From Rhytidiadelphus loreus (Eukaryota > Streptophyta > Bryopsida > Hypnales > Hylocomiaceae), in contig OX344761.1 of NCBI GenBank assembly GCA_947034895.1, forward strand, positions 25,308,863-25,372,862: a stretch of 64,000 bases of DNA. Reading direction: 5' to 3'. Positions 37,641 to 49,810 of the stretch are shown here, in pieces (position 1 is the stretch's first letter; each line of letters opens with the position of its first letter). Position numbers and translations under genes: made by a program. A model generated the notes under the pieces. That model saw only the letters and a list, made by a program, of their open reading frames with translations, searched no databases and was not told the DNA's origin.

Positions 37641-39599
37641 TTTTTCTAATTTTGGCACATTTTGCTTATATCTTTCTATAGAAATATCATTTACTACAAT
37701 TTCATGAAAATGATCATTAAGAAAGGTTATCTTTTCAAGATTCAAGTGTTACATTGGATGAATGAAAATTTAGTTGGGCATAACAACACCTCGAAGTCCT
37801 GTTTATTGTCCAAAATATGGATGTTGGAGTGCTTGAGGGTTAATGGCATGAATGCATTGATTTTGTCAAAAAATGGATGGATTTGGATGTTTTTTTTGAT
37901 GGAATTGGATGTCTTCTTGGATGGAATTGGGTAGTGAATTGAATTAAGCTTATTTATTCAAAAGATAATTTGCCACACAATTGACCTAAGGTAGTAAGAC
38001 CCGGGTCATTCAATGAGTGTCTAGAAAAAATGATTCAATTGAAAGGTCATTGGTTGAAATAGCATCCTTGTTGAGCAAAAAGTTTAGACCTAGGGGATTG
38101 TCCACTTCTTCAATCCACCAACCAATACAGCTAGCTTAGAGCAAAAACTAGAGAAGTTTTGGGGCTTGCTTTGGAGTAATTCCAAACTATTTTGGTGGAA
38201 GAGTGCTCCTATTTTGTCCAACAAGTCTAAAGTTATGTCTGATGAATTGAATAACACACACAATGGCTGAATGATGTAGAAGTACTTTAGGAGGATGGAA
38301 AATTGGCTAAGGTGTCATTGTTCACACTTTCTCCAATCTCTCATTTGGAAGTCCTCTATCCACTCCACTAATGAACTAATGATCACAAACTTGTGATAGT
38401 ATGTGGAGTTGTTGACCATTGTATTAATCACTAAGCAATCAAAATTAGACTTATCTTATCAGACTTGAAGAAAAGTTGATGAAACTTCATTTTCATAAAT
38501 AACTTTATCAATAATCACAGTGTTGGTCCTCCGACCACCATCCTAAATGAAGAGGCTCATCTATCCATGTCTCACAAAGGTATGGAATTCTATTAATTAA
38601 GTAATGTAGAAGTTTATTGGATTTGGACCGAAGGAGAGGAGGCCTTGCATTACATTGCATTGGCTTTCTTTTGGCTACAACATCTACGTTCCACCACTAA
38701 TGGATCTAAGATTTATAGCTAATTAATTGATTACTAGAGTGTGCAATATATTTCCACAAAAAAAACCATTGTTGAGGTTGACTGTTTTACACCTTCTATA
38801 ATTTTTTCATAATATTCAAAATTATTTTATTATTTATATAAAACCCTAAACTAGAAAATTACGTTACTTTGGAGCTAGAATTAAGGTCATCTTTGAGGAT
38901 TGTGCAAACTAATGAAAGTTTTCTATAAACAATAAATTCTCTTTTTCCCACATATTTTTGTGAGTGGACTTTCTAGTTCATGCTACAAACATTATGTAGT
39001 AAAGTAGATTTTGAAAATTTGAATGGTTTTTTAGAAGCTCCTTTGATTTGAGAATAATGACCAATTTTTATTTTATTTTTGGAAATTTTCTTCAAAAAAA
39101 AAAAATCAAAACAAAGTCTTCCCATAAGTCAAAAGAATTTTGGTCATTATTAATCTTGGGCGATATATAGTATTCAATGGTTACATGACCTCTTCACACT
39201 CAAACCTAAAAGAATCGATGATTTCAATTTTCCAAAACCACTAGTCTTGGTAGTCTTGTGGTATTTCACATATTCCCTATCTAGTAGAAAAGACAATCTT
39301 AAGGTAGGTGTCAAACTATAGTACCAAAGCTTGGTGACCCAAGCCCTCTTTTGTATTGGTAACTATGGTTTGAAATACTTTTTTTTTGTACAAAATTGTT
39401 AACCACCTAAAAAACGTGATTTATCTTGTATCAAAGTTTTATTTTGTTTCATTACAAATATTTGATGGTATAGGAGCAAAAAAAATTGTATGACCTTTGA
39501 ACCTACATGGGATTCATTTTCAAATTCTTTGCAACATATCTTTCTCTTGAAATTAGGATTCTATGTGTCTTATTCTTTTGATTACAACAACTTGAGAGC
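37641..39599. other. AT-rich intergenic spacer
   Basis: No coding frame resembles a protein. A run of short GGATGGAATTGG-like repeats occurs near 37870-37935. Nothing else is supported. Confidence 0.6.
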
Positions 39600-39603
39600 T
39601 TAA

Positions 39604-40534
39604 CCCCTAAAGGACCATTGTCCCTTCGGGGGACAAATGCGTTTTCGGGCAGGTACCTATGGGCTGAAATTTTTTCCTAACTTTTTGAAATTTTTTTTGG
39701 AGGTAGAAAAGTTGATTAAATTCGTGGGAATATAATTTTTTTCAAAATCGGTGCCCGGGAACAATAGTTATGGCCAAATAAGCTCAAACGAGGGGACGGC
39801 GGGCAGCTCGGGCAGACCAAAAAAAATGGACAAAAATTTGAATTTTATTTTTAATAATATTTTTTCTCATAGATTATATTTTTGTCTATCTGGAAAGCTT
39901 TGATTCATTTCATTTGGATATGTTATGAGAAAGTTATGGACATTCTTGTTTTTCGGGCAGTTAGAGCATCTTCTTGAAAAAAATAACTTGTAGGATTCAT
40001 TTCTGAATGCAATTTTTCAAATTTTTCAAATTTTTCTTTTTTACATGGTCTGATTTACTTGCTAGAACAATCTCACCATTGGGATTAGTGCATTTTAATT
40101 CCATCTAAAATATATGAATATTTTAGATTTTCCTTCTATCTCATACCCACTTCTACTTAATAATTTTTTTAAGAATGATAATTAAATTTGTTTTAAATTT
40201 GTTTTTTTACCTAGACTCTCAACTCAATTCTCCACTATAAAGATTTAAAGCTCAAAACTTTATAGTGCAAAAATTTGAAGTTAAAAATGTTCAAAGTCAA
40301 AAAATCTAGTCCCGCAATGTGCTGAAATACTTGTTTTTTCCACTTTAAACGCAGATATCTTGCAATCTGAGCGGTCAAAAATTCTGAAATTTTTTCCACA
40401 CACTTTCATACTAGTTAGGTGTAAGATCTTATGGTTAGATATGAAAAAAAAAATTCAATTTTTTTTACTCCTTGCTATAGGTATGGCAGTTTTGAGTGTT
40501 TTCTGGCAGAAAAAAGGCCTTGGTCCTTTAGGGG
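39604..40534 (+). mobile_element. TTAA-flanked TIR element, copy C (best preserved)
   Basis: A 931-bp element flanked by TTAA on both sides (39600-39603 and 40535-40538). Its ends are CCCCTAAAGGACCA and TGGTCCTTTAGGGG, perfect 14-bp inverted repeats. The interior is AT-rich with no transposase. Internal blocks near 39896-39930 and 40210-40290 recur in copies A and B and the 11.4-kb remnant. A palindromic TTAA target plus CCC termini is the piggyBac pattern. Sequence alone cannot exclude an unrelated foldback family. Confidence 0.75.
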
Positions 40535-40538
40535 TTAA

Positions 40539-42950
40539 TGTACTTATTTACTAAAATGGTTCTTCTCATTCTACCTTTAGTTAGCATTTTTGCCAATGAT
40601 TAATAGTATGATGTTAAATGATTCAAGAATGGACTCATTAGAAGTAATAGCAATGTGCAAGATGGTTAGAGCAACTTGCAAATGGAGTGCCATGGATTGC
40701 AACAATGCAATGGGAGGTTGAACTTGCCTTCTAGACAATGCTTGCCAAGGATATAATGAGTATAATGCTTTCAATGAAATGACATTGGTAGAAGGAAAAC
40801 AATTTAGAATGAATACATTTTTTTAATACAATGGCTTCAAATGATATAATAGATATTACATTGCATTTAAATCTAGCTTAAAAAATTGAATTTGTGTCTC
40901 AATACTAATATGGAAATCATCACATCATAACTCTTTTTGGCTTCATAAACTTGTTGGCACTTTGATTTTGGAGTATTAATTTCCTTTTTCATTTGGCCCA
41001 ATTTGATCTTGTTTGGAATTCACAATAATAAATGAATTGGCAGAGAAGACAATTGTTTGGGTCAAACTTTTGAGCACACCATTGTTTATTTCTTTGATTT
41101 CACTAAAAAGTTCAAAGATCCAATAAGTAAGGACTCCCCCAATTGGCCAAGTCTTCTTCCATAGTCTTGGAACTCAAGCCCCTTTATATGCAATTAACAA
41201 CCATTTCTTGCCCTCAACCATTTTTCTCTCCTGACTTCAGTCCCACCCTCTATTGCACATTTATTTTATTTTCAACTTTGTTCAATGGAATGAACAATTT
41301 ACTACTTGGGTTGGATAATTGGCTCTTTTAATTAAGTGGCAATGAAAAAACTTACATCTCCATGTAACTAGTATAAACCAAAAACTTCAAAAGCAATTCA
41401 AATAATAATGTTGAAACTTGTCTTTTAAAACTCCTAGACGCTCAAAAAAACTCCAAGCCAGAGTCTATTATCCATTAGTTGTGCCTATTTCTCTACAACA
41501 TTTATAACATTATAAAACAACAGAAACATGTTCTACAATTATAGTAATAGAAAATGGAGAACCGAGTGGAGAACATACACTCATCTTAGAAACATGGAAG
41601 CATGCCTTGAATTGAGCTCCACTAGTGATTCATTTCATTTGTTCCCCTTAAACTCCTTTATTCTTCAATTTGTGTGCAATGGACCTTCCTATTGTTGTGA
41701 TAAGTACCAAATTATCTACCCCTATGATTGGCGTGTGTTTAATTATTTCAAAGGGTGCCATGTTCAAAATGGTCTACCCACTAGTAGAAAATCTGGAATT
41801 TCTGTCATTTTGGACGCGTTGTTTTGGACAAACAGAAATTTCAGATTTTCTACTAGTGACCAAAACCTTAAAACCAAGAGTGCCAATCTTTTTACAAGTT
41901 TATCGAAAGTGCATTCTTGAGTAATTTTCTAGTAACAATAAAACTTGAGATTAATACTTTAAGTTATAAATTAATGCTGGCTTGTACATTTTTGTAACGA
42001 TGGATGTCACCAGAAGTCAGGAGATGTTACTAACCTGAAGCCCTAAACGCCCAAGGAAGTAAATATGGATTTTTACAACGGTAGTTTGAGTTCTAGCTAT
42101 CCTATATGAAGGTTAGATTCTACCAATAAATTAAGTCATTTCTATAAAATAAAAAAGTACTACTTGTCATCTTGTGAATGGTCTGAGGTGATGTGGACCC
42201 CTGAGAATCTAATTTGGAAAATCAATATCGGCACTTAAGTGCCATTAGGTGAGATATGGGGCGTCCAAAAGACCACAAGTTATCAACTTATCATGCATTG
42301 GGAACAAGCAAACTTGACTGCTATAGTGACACTACAGTAGTCCTATGTGGCCAAGAGGATGCCGACTCATTTTTCAAGCTTTTTTTCATTTTAAGAATTT
42401 AATATAATTAATTAATTTTTTTTTTAAAATTTGATAGCCGACCGTTTCTTCACTGCATGGGGAACAGTGATTCAGTGAAGGGAACATGCCTGAAACAATC
42501 TTCTATTGGCCTCAAATCCCCCCTAATGCCAAATCAAACCCTCCCGTCCAATAGTACCAGTATGTGAGCCCAAGAATTTGAGCTTGTGAGCATTGAGCCT
42601 ACAATATAGATACCACACATTATAGATGATATATGTATGTATATATATATATATATTATAAACACCTATAACATGAGTATTTATGACATATACATCCTAT
42701 AATCATAGACGGGTTCTATAGTATATACACCTATATAACATAGATGTGTAGTATTCTAGGCTCACATACTAACACTCCTATGCTCACATAATAGCAACCC
42801 TCCCTTTCACGTATGGTACTTTTGAAGAGGGCCAATAATCATTACAGAACCTAAAATTCACAAAAAACAAAACACCCAAAAGAGCAAGATTTTGAGCATC
42901 TTCTTAAAATTTGACATCTTTTCTACATCTCTTTCTACCACCTTTTCTTC
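40539..42950. other. AT-rich intergenic spacer
   Basis: Contains one CACTA MITE (41779-41858, listed separately) and an (AT)n microsatellite at about 42630-42660. The frames across 41528-41924 run through the MITE and have no homology; they are chance. Confidence 0.65.
41779..41858. mobile_element. CACTA-type MITE with 3-bp target duplication
   Basis: An 80-bp element. It starts CACTAGTAGAAAATCTG and ends with the reverse complement (one mismatch over about 27 bp). ACC lies directly outside both ends (41776-41778 and 41859-41861). It has the same terminal core as the element at 19-118 but a different interior. It is non-coding. Confidence 0.85.
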
Positions 42951-44480
42951 TTCCTCCTTTTTCTTATAAAACTTGAGGATTGAGTCTTTTCAGGTGTAAA
43001 AAACAGAAATTGGAAACTCACTGTAACATCAAGTAAGGCACCGCCTGTATGTATCCCAGATTTAACAGGCAGGGGAAGCTTTGGCGGTATTCTAGAATCT
43101 AGACACCAGGATGCTAGGGCCGCGCGCGTCAGAGTTCCACATGGGTTAAAGAAAATTGACTTTCACAAGTGGAACGAGCTGTTGCCTGGAGTATCCACTC
43201 GAAGCAGCGCGCGCCATGATGGGCCAAGCAGGGATTTTTGAGTCTGGCCGTCTTTTACAGTGGAAATTGGGAGCCCTTCGTCATCCCAGCGTCACCTCCA
43301 CACTGACTTTCCCATACGAGATCCTTTTTTCCACGAAGAATCCCGTCTCTTCTAGAACGCAATTGTGACAGCGACGTCAGTCAGTCTGGGTCGTGATCGA
43401 TGTCGTTGGGGACACGTTCTTGGTGGAACTCGGTCTTCTGACACGCTCCCAATTTCGGTCCTTTTCCTTGGAGAATCTGGAACCTGATTGATGGATAACT
43501 CCAAACACATCCACAAACTGAAGTCCATTATGCACTCACACAATGTGAACTGTAACTTCCACGGTGGATACCGCGACAGCTCCGTCTGTCGAGCAGCCCC
43601 CGGGAGTCTACTAGCTACCCGCACTTTGCGGCTCCATTCCTTTGTTACGGAGTACCAAAATTTACCAAATTGAACTCTATTGTCGGTTTTTTCCTGTTTT
43701 GTGGCGTTTTTCTTGGTTAGGGACTCAAACTAAAACCTGTAAAGGATTTGTAGTTGCAAAGAAAAAGAATACTGTACAAACACCACGGCCGTAAAATTGG
43801 GAAAAAATTTCCATTGCTAAGAGACTTATATGAAGCTACAGCCGGCGTCGCTAGCGCCTCCGTCTGCTACGACAAGCGTGTGTGTCCTGCTGCTACGAAT
43901 TTCACCGCTACTACCTAAGAACTAGACCTCGCCTTCGTCGCGGGTTTCCAGCTCTAGATTGCGAGCTTGTGTGTGAGGCTCAATCGCTCATTGTGTGGAA
44001 GAGTTCTTAATGCTAGCCTAGCTCTATCTAGCTAGCTTGTACCGGACTCCAAGACTGAGAATTTTTTATTAGCAAGAGCGTCGCTAGCTCGTTAGCTAGA
44101 TCACTGCAACGATTGGTGCTTGCGCAATTGCGCTGAATTGGTGATTCTTGTGTTATACTTCGTTTGGGACCGGGTTTGTGTGAGCTGGTCGAGCTCCTGG
44201 GATATGGGCAACTGGTTTTTCGGCAAATAAAGCGGATAAGGATTGCGGAAGGACGTTTCGAGGTGTCCGGGAAGTGCGGAGCGGTGGGCTGGCGACGATT
44301 CCTAGATCCTATTTTTAGTTCGCTTGCTTTTCGGACGTTGAGGACTCGAGAACGGAGGGTTTGGTTCAATCAGGTGGCAGACCTAGATCTTGCGAGCTCT
44401 GAGCAATTGGTGGTGTCTGGTGTGTTGGGAATTGGGTGAAGGTCGATCGCTGAATTGCCGGGTGGGAGGCTTCAATTGCC
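42951..44480 (+). promoter_or_regulatory. Promoter and 5' leader of the alpha/beta hydrolase gene
   Basis: Composition becomes gene-like from about 43050. The stretch from about 43850 to the ATG at 44481 is the likely 5'UTR, ending TTGCCATGG with the donor GTAAGC directly after the ATG. Frames within 43156-43673 have no recognisable domain. The transcription start was not identified. Confidence 0.45.
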
Positions 44481-47400
44481 ATGGTAAGCGTCACCCAGAT
44501 TTTCACGTCCTGGAAATGAATGCTAAGTTGTGATCTAGTATGCGTTCTGTGCGTTTTTTGCGCGGTGAATTATGAATATTTCCGTGCTTGTTCAAGGTTC
44601 ACTTTTTGGCCATGAATTTGTAGAAGTTTGTCACGCCAAGTTTACTCTGTAGGGGCTGAATTCTTAAAGAGACTAGGAATCGATGCAGTTAGTCTAGCAC
44701 AAGGAGATTATCTCATTCCCGGATTTCTATCGGGAAAGTTTGTCTAGGATTTTTCTTGCTTTTCCTATTGCTAATAGCATCCTATTGCTAAACTTCTGAT
44801 AATATCAGAAGGAAAGCAAAGATAACCTCTCACAGTTTCATGATTTGGTATTCGAAACTTTTTCTTAAACTTCTTTTTCTGTGAAAGCGGAGGCAAAATT
44901 GCACGGTGGTGGTGATGGTTTCTCTTTCGTTCTGAAGTTTGGCTTCCTGCGACAGCAATTTGTGATGCGATTATTTTGGGATCTAATCGTCGGCGGTTTG
45001 TGGGAACGTTGTTTTCTGAATTTTCAGGCTACGCAGAAAGAACTCGCTGACAAGGATGTCCACTACGATGAGGTAAGTTCAGCAAACAAATTCAACCAAC
45101 TCTCAGACATTGCTAACACACCGCGCGCGGTTGTTCGTACAAACTCCGAATCCAGAGTTTCGCGAATGATGATGGATTTTGCTTCCTAATGATCCTCTTC
45201 TTTGGAATCTCAGCGACATGTACAATTTTAATTTTGTTTCTTAAGGTTTAGAAGTTTTGGTTAACAATTTTAATTTTGTTTCTTTAGGTTTAGAAGTTTT
45301 GGTTAACAATTTTAATTTTGTTTCTTTAGGTTTAGAAGTTTTGGTTAACAATTTTAATTTTGTTTGTTTTGTGTTGGTGGGATTTCAGGAGTTCATTGAG
45401 CGGCGAGGGTTGAAGTTTTTCACGTGCCGGTGGCTGCCAGTGCACCAGGAGATCAAGGCGCTCGTCTTCATGTGCCACGGTACTAACTCATAAACCCCTG
45501 CACCCGACGGATTGAAAATCATGTACAGACAATGTTAATTTTGTTATAAATTGGCACAATTCAGATCACCAGAATTGTGATCCTCAACTGCACAAATTTC
45601 TAAGCCTACGACTCGTATGGATTTAGGTTTTAAGGAGCCAGCCTTAGTAGTGCCGATGTTGTAAATATCCGCCAATATAACAAAGTTGACGTAATTTTTT
45701 TGAAAGTTGTTCTTAATACATAAGTCCATATCCTAATTCAAAGCGTGAATCAGGGTATCGAAGGTCTCTTGATACACATCTTTTTACATCTTGAGTAGAA
45801 GAATTTGTAAGTTCAGCAACCCCTAACATCGATCACTTTAATAGCTGGCGGATCGTCACATGAGAGCACGCTGAAGTAGCTCAGTGTTGGAAGCTGTTCG
45901 TAGACTGATTGAATCCAGATCACGTCAAGCATGTTGAATACATTGAATCCAAACTTCATTCTACCGTTTGATATGTTAGATGAACGGCTACATGGGTGCA
46001 CTTGCAGAAGAACTTAAGATTGTTCTGATAGCATTGATATTAAAAAAATTCTTAATGTATATGCGGTTGTTGTTTGGGTCCACCAAAACAGGCTACGGCG
46101 CGGAGTGCAGCGTGTTCATGAGAGCCACGGGCATCCGCCTCGCGCAGGCAGGTTATGCAGTGTTCGGCATTGACCAAGAAGGTCACGGCAAATCCGAAGG
46201 CAAGCGATGCTTCGTCGACAACTTCCAAGACCTCGTGGACGACTCCATTGCCTTCTTCAAAAGCATCCGAGGTATTAGCAATCAATGCTCTCATTCCAAT
46301 TGTTCTCTTGACTCTGGTATTGCTAGAGACAAGATTTAGGGTTTGTGGATGACTGGTACTGAGGTGGGATGTAATGTTTATGCAGAACAGGAGGAGTACC
46401 GAAACAAGGCGCGCTTCTTGTATGGTGAGTCCATGGGGGGCGCTATTGTGCTTTTCATCCACCGCAAGGAACCGGGGGAGTGGAGCGGTGCCGTCTTGCA
46501 AGCTCCCATGTGCAAGGTAATGCTTGTTTTCTCAAGTTCCTTCTTGACCTAATGCCAGTGATGAACATAGCTCTCAGAAATAATTTCAAGTTTGCTAAAA
46601 GATCGGTAACAATTATAGCATTATGTATATAGATTGTGTCACTGCACAATTAGTTTCTGCCACTGTCGTTGCTGATGAGCTCAGTGTTGGGATCAGATTT
46701 CCGATAAATTGAAACCGCCGGCTATAGTCACCACCATCCTTACGAAGATTTCGGGGTTCATCCCAACGTGGAAGATTGTACCTTCTGCAAATATCATCGA
46801 TAATGCATTCAAAGACCCTATCAAACGCGAGGAAGTAAGTAACACAGTCCCGAATCTCTTCATCTTGTCAATGCGATTGTTTAGGGTTTGACGAGTGTGC
46901 TAACTTTTTTCTTTTTTTCTAAATGTGTGATTACGAGCAGATTCGTGCAAATCCTCTGATTTACCAATATCGACCGCGAGTGAAGACCGCCTTGGAAATG
47001 CTGCGAGCAAGCACGGATCTCGAGAAGCATTTAGACGAGGTATCCCCACACTGACTTTGAGTGCAGATTCATAACATTCATTTTCAGACTTGAAATGCCT
47101 TTTTATTGAAACGATAGAGTGACCCTTATGTCTATTTCTGAATCTGTCTCAATATCACCTCGGCGGATACTTGAAAGGGAAGGTATCTCGGAGTGAAGAT
47201 AGCTTGGAGTGTATTAGTGTTTACATTCGTTGCCCCATGTGCATCAGAGTTCAAAACGGACCCTAGTTGTATTGGTAAAGAATGTTAGGGCTCTTATTCA
47301 CAAACCTTGTAAAGACTAGACCATACACAATTTATAGAATAGTGTTGAGTGTCCCACCCTTTTCACTGTAGCTGCAAGTGGTTGGTAATTACACACTATC

Positions 47401-47945
47401 CATCAATAGTTGGCAATTAGTGCTTTCATTCTTGAACTGAAGAGGTGTGAGAGGATCTCTGCCAAAGAAAGACGTTGCGAAATTGGAGCATTTTGGATTC
47501 CCAGATTTTTCCTTGAATTAGCTTTTGGTCTCGAGGTGTTCACAGCTCCTTGCAAGAATTCCCACATGAAATTTTTGCGTAGACTTTCAGCTCATGATGT
47601 TTCTGAACCATTCAGGTGACGCTGCCCTTCTTGTTGCTGCACGGTGAGGATGACCGAGTGACCGACCCAGACATAAGCCGGGAGCTTTTCCAAACCTCCA
47701 AGAGCTGCGACAAGGAGTTCAAGCTCTACCCGGGCATGTGGCATGGCTTGACAGCCGGGGAGTCAGACGACAACATTGAGCTTGTGTACAACGACATCAT
47801 CCACTGGTTGAACAAGCGCAGCCCTGCTGGTAGCGCCACTGCTAGTCCTCTCCGACATGCTGATGTTTCAGCTCTGCAATCCACAACGTCTTCCAAGCAG
47901 GAGAGTAGTGAAAACAAGCCCAGCAAAATTACGGATGATGTATGA
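44481..47945 (+). CDS. Alpha/beta hydrolase, monoacylglycerol lipase / caffeoylshikimate esterase-like
   Basis: Eight coding exons, all GT-AG and in phase: 44481-44483, 45028-45072, 45389-45479, 46092-46271, 46386-46516, 46697-46834, 46941-47039, 47616-47945; 1017 bp, 338 residues, typical of plant MAGL/CSE proteins. The first coding exon is only the ATG, joined to ATQKELADKD. Visible motifs are FMCHGYG (oxyanion region), GESMGG with nucleophile Ser122, LHGEDDRVTD with catalytic Asp242, and GMWHGL with His272. The family hydrolyses monoacylglycerols or, for CSE, caffeoyl shikimate in lignin synthesis; the substrate cannot be decided here. The C-terminus (about residues 300-338) is a Ser/Lys-rich tail without signal or membrane segments, so the protein is probably cytosolic. 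Intron 2 carries a 42-bp tandem repeat. It is convergent with the CGI121 gene. Confidence 0.92.
45223..45366 (+). repeat. 42-bp tandem repeat in hydrolase intron 2
   Basis: Units start at 45223, 45265, 45307 and 45349 (last partial). Two junctions read TTTTGTTTCTTTAG, a pyrimidine-rich run ending in AG like a 3' splice site, just upstream of the real acceptor at 45387-45388. The unit is a multiple of three, so a chance open frame runs across it; it is intronic. Confidence 0.85.
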
Positions 47946-49810
47946 TGATTCTTTTGCCTTTTGTCCCTCACAACTGTAGAATTTAATCATTATAGAGTTA
48001 CAAGGTTAGTGGGCAGCCAAACCTACCCTAAACCCCCTCCAGGGACTGAGCCCTAATTGAGTGCATTGTCAATAAGATTCAACTTTGTACCAGGTGTCAT
48101 GTTTTAGAGCTGGTTGTACCGTATCTTATTAAATGCAGCTCCTTGTTACAACATACAAGTGAGTGAAAAAAAATGTAAAGTTGGAACCAAGATAACAATC
48201 TGAGTACTTCATGTTTTCTCTCAGATGAATTTTTGCCCTTTATTTTGAGGGTGGGACATGCCACCTGTGTCCCTGTGGTAGATGTGGAGTATGTCCTGAA
48301 TCATGGTATAACCAACTGGAATTAATGTGAAGTTATTGTGTATCATAGTTTCCATTTCATGTCAAATTTTTGTGCAGAAAATAACAATGGTCATGCCTGG
48401 TTTGTACAGGGTAAATTAGATTCAGGTGTTGCATTTGATGGTGTTTCTACTTGTCATGTGCACCCAAGTTTTGCTAATTGTATTGCTTTCTAAACTGTCT
48501 TTGACCAAGATAGTTACCAAAATATTCCAATTATTGGACCAACAGGTGCATTCTTTGTTTGTATAGTTAACATTGAAGTCATCCATCAAATCTTTTAGGT
48601 ATCCATCAAATCTTTTAGGTCCACAGTGTCCTTACAGGGTTAAAGTACTAAGTAGTGAAATCATCCATCAGACCTTTTAGGTTTGCAGCATCCTCACACT
48701 GTTAATGTGCTAAGTGCTGCAGTTGAACTCTACTCTACCTGCTTCAATAGAACTTGGAAGGTGGTTCATATTACATGTCCTGCTATCCCTTCCTAACCAC
48801 ATCTTCACACAGAGCATTCATATTCAGCCATGTATGTAACAGCCAAATTTTGCTAGAATTTTGCTAGACCAACAACATGAGCTGCATCACCAACACCATG
48901 GTCCCCACCTAACTCACAATGAAGGCAAAAATGGGTGCTCATGAATTGGGCATGTGCCTGTTCCTCAAAGGCATGCAAGTCCAGGGATCTTGCCAGAGCA
49001 GTAAGGATCCATCAGGTCTCAAGCAACAAGTTCTCTGTGAGCTACCTGTTTTCAACCAACTCCCAGTATTTTCCTATCTGCCAGACAAGTGATAACATTT
49101 ATTAGACAGTACTAACAATATTTGCACCAATACTACAAGAGTTCTTCAGTCCTTGCATGGTTTAACTTACTTTGAGGGTTGTAATCCACATAGCATTCTA
49201 CCATAATAGGATTCATTTAAGATAGACTAGATTTAGACCCCTGTATTCAACTTCAAAATTTAAAATTTACATCTTCAAAACTCATCAGTAATCCCCTAAG
49301 ACTTCAAAACGTATGAGTCAAAGTGAGTTCGATGCAGTATCAGTTTGATTTTCAAGGAAAATTTACTGGAAGAATGTATACCAACCATTAGGATGCATTA
49401 TGGACACCCCACCTTAGTGACAGATTCAGGTAAGTGAAAGATATGGGCATTCCTATATACTTGTTGAGAAATAATATCAGTGGAGAAAACGTACCACAAA
49501 ATTTGATGGACTAGTGTACACCAATACAACATTAATATGCATGCATATCCTAACATTACATGTCACTGGACTTCCAAGGCTCAGGGACAATGCCAAATTA
49601 TTCTAAGCTTAAGAATGCAGTCACGTGCCATACTTGTAATCAAATGGCTTGACCAAAATGAAGCGCTTCTCAAGTCTTCATCTCAAATATATGGATATCC
49701 AAAAACTCTTGAATGTACAATCATTTGTAAGAGAGGATTTTCCACATAGGGAATCTTTCTACATGGCTATAAAACAATGATCCTAATAAACAAAGAAACA
49801 TCTTAACTCA
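47946..49810. other. Convergent intergenic region between hydrolase and CGI121
   Basis: Holds the two 3'UTRs, facing each other. A 20-bp word (ATCCATCAAATCTTTTAGGT) is exactly doubled at 48581-48620 and recurs once more, altered, at 48663. No gene was seen in the middle. Confidence 0.55.

Noticed and set aside
39604..40534. PIF/Harbinger element with a TAA/TTA duplication
   Set aside because: Only TTAA as target gives matching ends on both sides; TAA or TTA leaves the ends one base out of register.
41528..41924. Overlapping frames of 130 and 84 residues
   Set aside because: They run through a CACTA MITE and its flanks and show no protein-like pattern.
43156..43673. Short frames on both strands before the hydrolase
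   Set aside because: Gene-like composition only; no domain, and better explained as promoter or leader.
45257..45493. Frame with repeated VNNFNFVSLGLE units
   Set aside because: It is the 42-bp intronic repeat read in an open frame; the repeat lies between validated exons of the hydrolase.
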